Assembly (NCBI RefSeq): GCF_014643735.1
Contig: NZ_BMKA01000003.1
Location: 62,001-126,000, forward strand
Reading direction: 5' to 3'
DNA: 64,000 nt
DNA from: Neptunicoccus cionae
GTDB lineage: Bacteria; Pseudomonadota; Alphaproteobacteria; Rhodobacterales; Rhodobacteraceae
In this document: positions 61,232 to 64,000 of the stretch, one piece after another
How the letters are laid out: each line of letters opens with the position of its first letter
How positions within the stretch are numbered: position 1 is the stretch's first letter
The notes under the pieces: model-generated
What the model was told of the DNA's origin: nothing
The model's database searches: none
Seen by the model: only the letters and a program-made list of their open reading frames with translations
Program-made: the position numbers and the translations under genes

Positions 61232-61640
61232 AAGTGCACCTGATGAATGACCGCCGACCTCGGAGGGAAGGACAGTCATGAGGCAGTTAAAAGAACCACA
61301 GTCCGAGTCTAACCGAAATTAGCAATGTTGGGTGGCCGACGCACAAAAATCGGATCAGCTTCCGCATCACCGAGACGAGGATTTGCACGCAGACAATCCA
61401 CACCCGATTCGAGTCCTCATAGAAAAAGCCTAGCACGAATTGTATAGATACAAAAGTTTTCCACTATATTTTGTGGGAGCCCATTTCACGCAGAATTATT
61501 TTTCGCTGTGAATTTCCCTGCATAAGCCAGCCGATCCAACCGCTTTTTTCGCCTTATCCACAAGCAACCCGCCGTGTTTTCCAGATTGCCATTTGTCGGC
61601 CAATATCCCACATTGCAGACAATCAGAACAAGAGGACGAG
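61232..61640. other. Non-coding region between pyrC and dnaB, candidate minus-strand small RNA
   Basis: About 410 bases without a plausible coding frame. On the minus strand it holds several possible helices: GAGGA/TCCTC, CGGA/TCCG, and AGACTCGGA pairing with TCCGAGGTC apart from a one-base bulge. It ends at the terminator at 61202. AT-rich DNA around 61430-61500 could hold promoters for this RNA and for dnaB. I could not match it to tmRNA, RNase P, SRP RNA or 6S RNA by eye. Confidence 0.45.
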
Positions 61641-63143
61641 ATGAGCGGAATCGCAGCAATACCGGAACCCGGCCCAACCCCTGACACAGGCGAGAAATCC
61701 AGCCCGCTGCCCCATTCCATTGAGGCAGAACAGGCGCTTCTCGGGGCTTTGCTGGTCAACAACGAAGTCTATGACCGTGTGGCATCGCTGGTGAACGAAT
61801 CCCACTTCTTTGATCCGGTCCACGGTCGTATCTTCGAAGTAATCGCGCGCCGCATCCAGAAGAACGCGCTCGCCTCTCCGGTGACGATCAAAGCTTTCCT
61901 AGAGGATGATCCCGGCCTCGCCGAACTGGGCGGTCCGGCGTATCTGGTTCGTCTTGCAGGGGCTTCTATGTCGGTGTTTGCAGCGCGGGATTATGCGCAG
62001 ATGATCTATGATATGGCGATCCGGCGCGACCTGATCGCGATTGGTGAAGAAATCAGCGCCAAAGCCACAGAAATCAGCGTTGACGACGAACCAAAAGAGC
62101 AGATCGTCGCTGCGGAACAGCGGCTTTATGCGCTTGGCGAACAGGGTAGCGTGGACAGCGGCTTCCAGTCCTTTCTGAAAGCCGTGACCGAAGCGGTCAA
62201 TGTGGCCAACACTGCCTATCAGCGGGACGGCGGGCTTGCGGGTATTTCCACCGGGCTGAGGGATATGGATGGCAAGCTAGGCGGCTTGCATAAATCCGAC
62301 CTTCTGATCCTTGCCGGACGCCCCTCTATGGGGAAAACCTCGCTGGCGACCAACATCGCCTATAACATCGCCAAAGCCTATAAGAAGGGCATCACACCCG
62401 ATGGCAAAGAAGGCGCGATTGAAGGGGGCGTTGTCGGGTTCTATTCGCTTGAGATGTCCGCCGAACAGCTGGCGGCGCGTATTCTGTCCGAAGCATCCGA
62501 GGTCGAATCCCACAAGATCCGCGCCGGTGACATGACAGAGGAAGAGTTCCGCCGCTTTGTTGAAGCCGCGAAAAGCCTCGAAAACTGTCCGCTGTTCATC
62601 GACGACACCGCCGCCCTGCCGATTTCCCAGCTTGCCGCCCGTGCCCGCCGCTTGAAACGAACCCACGGGCTCGATGTGCTGATCATCGACTATTTGCAGC
62701 TTGTCCGCCCCGCCACCGCCAAAGACAGCCGCGTGAACGAGGTATCCGAGATCACCCAAGGCATGAAAGCCATCGCCAAGGAACTGGACATCCCCGTGAT
62801 CGCCCTGTCCCAGTTGTCCCGTCAGGTGGAAAGCCGCGACGATAAACGCCCGCAACTTTCAGACCTTCGGGAATCCGGCTCGATCGAGCAGGATGCGGAC
62901 TGTGTCATGTTCGTGTACCGCGGCGAATATTATAAGGAACGGGAAAAACCGGCAGAGCATGAGGCCGAGAAAATGATGACTTGGCAGGCCGAAATGGAAG
63001 ACCTGATGGGAAAGGCCGAAGTGATCATCGGCAAGCAGCGTCACGGTCCTATCGGGTCTGTCGATCTGGCATTTGAGGGCCGTTTCACCCGCTTTAGCGA
63101 TCTCGCCAAACCTTGGCAAAGAGACCGCGAAGAAGAATATTAA
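61641..63143 (+). CDS. dnaB: Replicative DNA helicase
   Basis: From ATG 61641 the protein has 500 residues. The N-terminal domain has PHSIEAEQALLGALLVNNEVYDRV; the RecA-like domain has GLRDMDGKLGGLHKSDLLILAGRPSMGKTSLATNIAYN (Walker A), EMSAEQLAARI, DVLIIDYLQLV (Walker B), ALSQLSRQVESRDDKRPQLSDLRESGSIEQDAD and KQRHGPIGSVDLAFEGRFTRF. It unwinds DNA at the fork. There is no intein. An alanine racemase gene follows, a common alphaproteobacterial neighbour. Confidence 0.97.
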   Translation: MSGIAAIPEPGPTPDTGEKSSPLPHSIEAEQALLGALLVNNEVYDRVASLVNESHFFDPVHGRIFEVIARRIQKNALASPVTIKAFLEDDPGLAELGGPAYLVRLAGASMSVFAARDYAQMIYDMAIRRDLIAIGEEISAKATEISVDDEPKEQIVAAEQRLYALGEQGSVDSGFQSFLKAVTEAVNVANTAYQRDGGLAGISTGLRDMDGKLGGLHKSDLLILAGRPSMGKTSLATNIAYNIAKAYKKGITPDGKEGAIEGGVVGFYSLEMSAEQLAARILSEASEVESHKIRAGDMTEEEFRRFVEAAKSLENCPLFIDDTAALPISQLAARARRLKRTHGLDVLIIDYLQLVRPATAKDSRVNEVSEITQGMKAIAKELDIPVIALSQLSRQVESRDDKRPQLSDLRESGSIEQDADCVMFVYRGEYYKEREKPAEHEAEKMMTWQAEMEDLMGKAEVIIGKQRHGPIGSVDLAFEGRFTRFSDLAKPWQRDREEEY

Positions 63144-63261
63144 GGTTAAATCACAGGCTTGGGGGGGTCCTTTCGTCTGTGTCGCAACCGCACAGGTTTA
63201 AATCCTCTTGACCTCTGCAAGGCTCTGGTGTCCCTACAAATCAAGATAAAAGGAACACGCC

Positions 63262-64000
63262 ATGGCTGTAGCGACACTTACGATTGATCTGAACTCCCTA
63301 GTCGAAAACTGGCGCGCGCTCGACGCTGTGTCGGCAGATGCCGTTGAAACCGCTGCCGTGGTGAAAGCGGACGGTTATGGACTGGACGCGGGACGGGTCG
63401 CAGCTGCACTGGCGAAAGGTGGGGCAAAAACATTCTTTGTTGCCGTAGCCGAAGAAGGCGTCGCCGTCCGCAAGGCTGTTGGTGCGGAGCCAGAAATCTA
63501 TGTCTTTTCAGGCTGTTGCGGTGAAGATGCCGCGCTTCTTAACTCCCACGACCTGATCCCGCTGCTGAACTCTCCTGAACAGGTTTATCAGTTCCTCCCA
63601 AGTGCCAAACCCTTTGGCATCCAACTTGATTCTGGGATGAACCGGCTTGGTATGGAACCCGAAGAATTCGCTGCCCTCAAAGATCAGATCACTGGCGCCG
63701 GCCCCAAACTCGTTATGTCCCATCTGGCCTGTGCTGATGAACCGGAGCACCCCCAAAACAAGGCGCAGCTGGATTGCTTTCGCGCCATGACGGAAGGCTT
63801 GACCGCACGCAAATCGCTCTCCGCGACCGGTGGCACGCTGCTGGGGGCTGATTATCACTTCGATCTGAACCGTCCGGGCGTAGGTCTTTACGGCGGTGCC
63901 CCTTTCGTAGACGCCAAAGCGGTGGTGCGCCTGTCGATCCCCGTGATCCAGACAAGAACAGTGCGGGAAGGCGAAACCGTCGGCTATGGCGCAAACTGGA
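63262..64000 (+). CDS. alr: Alanine racemase, N-terminal part (cut by the window end)
   Basis: The frame starts at ATG 63262 with AAAAGGA nine bases upstream and runs open to the last base, giving 246 residues of an expected 345 or so. The PLP lysine is K35 in AAVVKADGYGLD. Further marks are FGIQLDSGMNRLGM, SHLACADEPEHP and NRPGVGLYGGAP. It converts L- to D-alanine for peptidoglycan. The C-terminal tyrosine domain lies outside the window. Confidence 0.95.
   Translation, partial: MAVATLTIDLNSLVENWRALDAVSADAVETAAVVKADGYGLDAGRVAAALAKGGAKTFFVAVAEEGVAVRKAVGAEPEIYVFSGCCGEDAALLNSHDLIPLLNSPEQVYQFLPSAKPFGIQLDSGMNRLGMEPEEFAALKDQITGAGPKLVMSHLACADEPEHPQNKAQLDCFRAMTEGLTARKSLSATGGTLLGADYHFDLNRPGVGLYGGAPFVDAKAVVRLSIPVIQTRTVREGETVGYGANW

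Overview
The window looks like a chromosomal segment of a marine alphaproteobacterium of the Rhodobacterales, most likely the Roseobacter group. The support is the set of proteins recognised (taurine-pyruvate aminotransferase, DUF2842, DUF2237, DUF1223, a System I cytochrome c maturation block, alphaproteobacterial-style IF-3), the his gene order hisB-hisH/hisA-hisF-hisE, and a fairly GC-rich coding style. Identification is by recognition of protein motifs only; no search was run. No IS element, prophage, integrase, CRISPR array or rRNA operon was seen, so this is mostly core chromosome with a few accessory patches.

Layout. 1-9 kb: end of an SMP-30/gluconolactonase gene, OsmC, a luciferase-like oxidoreductase, an AT-rich gap next to tRNA-Leu(CAA), a zinc metallopeptidase, a YqaA-like/dsbB pair, an HNH nuclease, yciB, a DMT exporter, MgtC and ftsY. 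9-16 kb: a secreted lytic transglycosylase, an AT-rich lysine-rich orphan gene, fabD-fabG, the rpsF-rpsR-rplI operon with a structured leader, and two small envelope-protein genes. 16-26 kb: TPR and DUF2237 proteins, taurine-pyruvate aminotransferase, a Pit phosphate transporter, DUF2842-purA, secG, pyrG, a TerB protein and glutaryl-CoA dehydrogenase.

26-37 kb is the main catabolic patch. A tightly overlapping plus-strand trio (class I glutamine amidotransferase, PuuA-like glutamine synthetase, PuuB-like FAD oxidase) is suited to gamma-glutamylation of an amine. It faces a minus-strand block (LysR regulator, Rieske oxygenase, 72-residue protein, dimethylglycine-dehydrogenase-like flavoprotein) suited to N-demethylation of a quaternary amine. 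An HMCES/YedK protein and two more LysR regulators follow. 37-44 kb holds a di-haem peroxidase, a Sel1 protein, the his cluster (with a small membrane gene between hisA and hisF) and a GT-A-like glycosyltransferase.

44-52 kb holds an Ala/Gln/Glu coiled-coil protein, infC beginning with an ATA codon, a GrdB-family protein, and the most unusual system here: a three-gene cobalt-type nitrile hydratase or thiocyanate hydrolase whose beta subunit is split into two genes, co-transcribed with a DMT transporter. 52-64 kb holds acnA, a ZntB-like transporter, ccmABCDG (with a secreted PEBP-like gene inside it), ribH under an FMN riboswitch, pyrC, a 450-base non-coding gap with a minus-strand terminator (candidate small RNA), dnaB and the start of alr.
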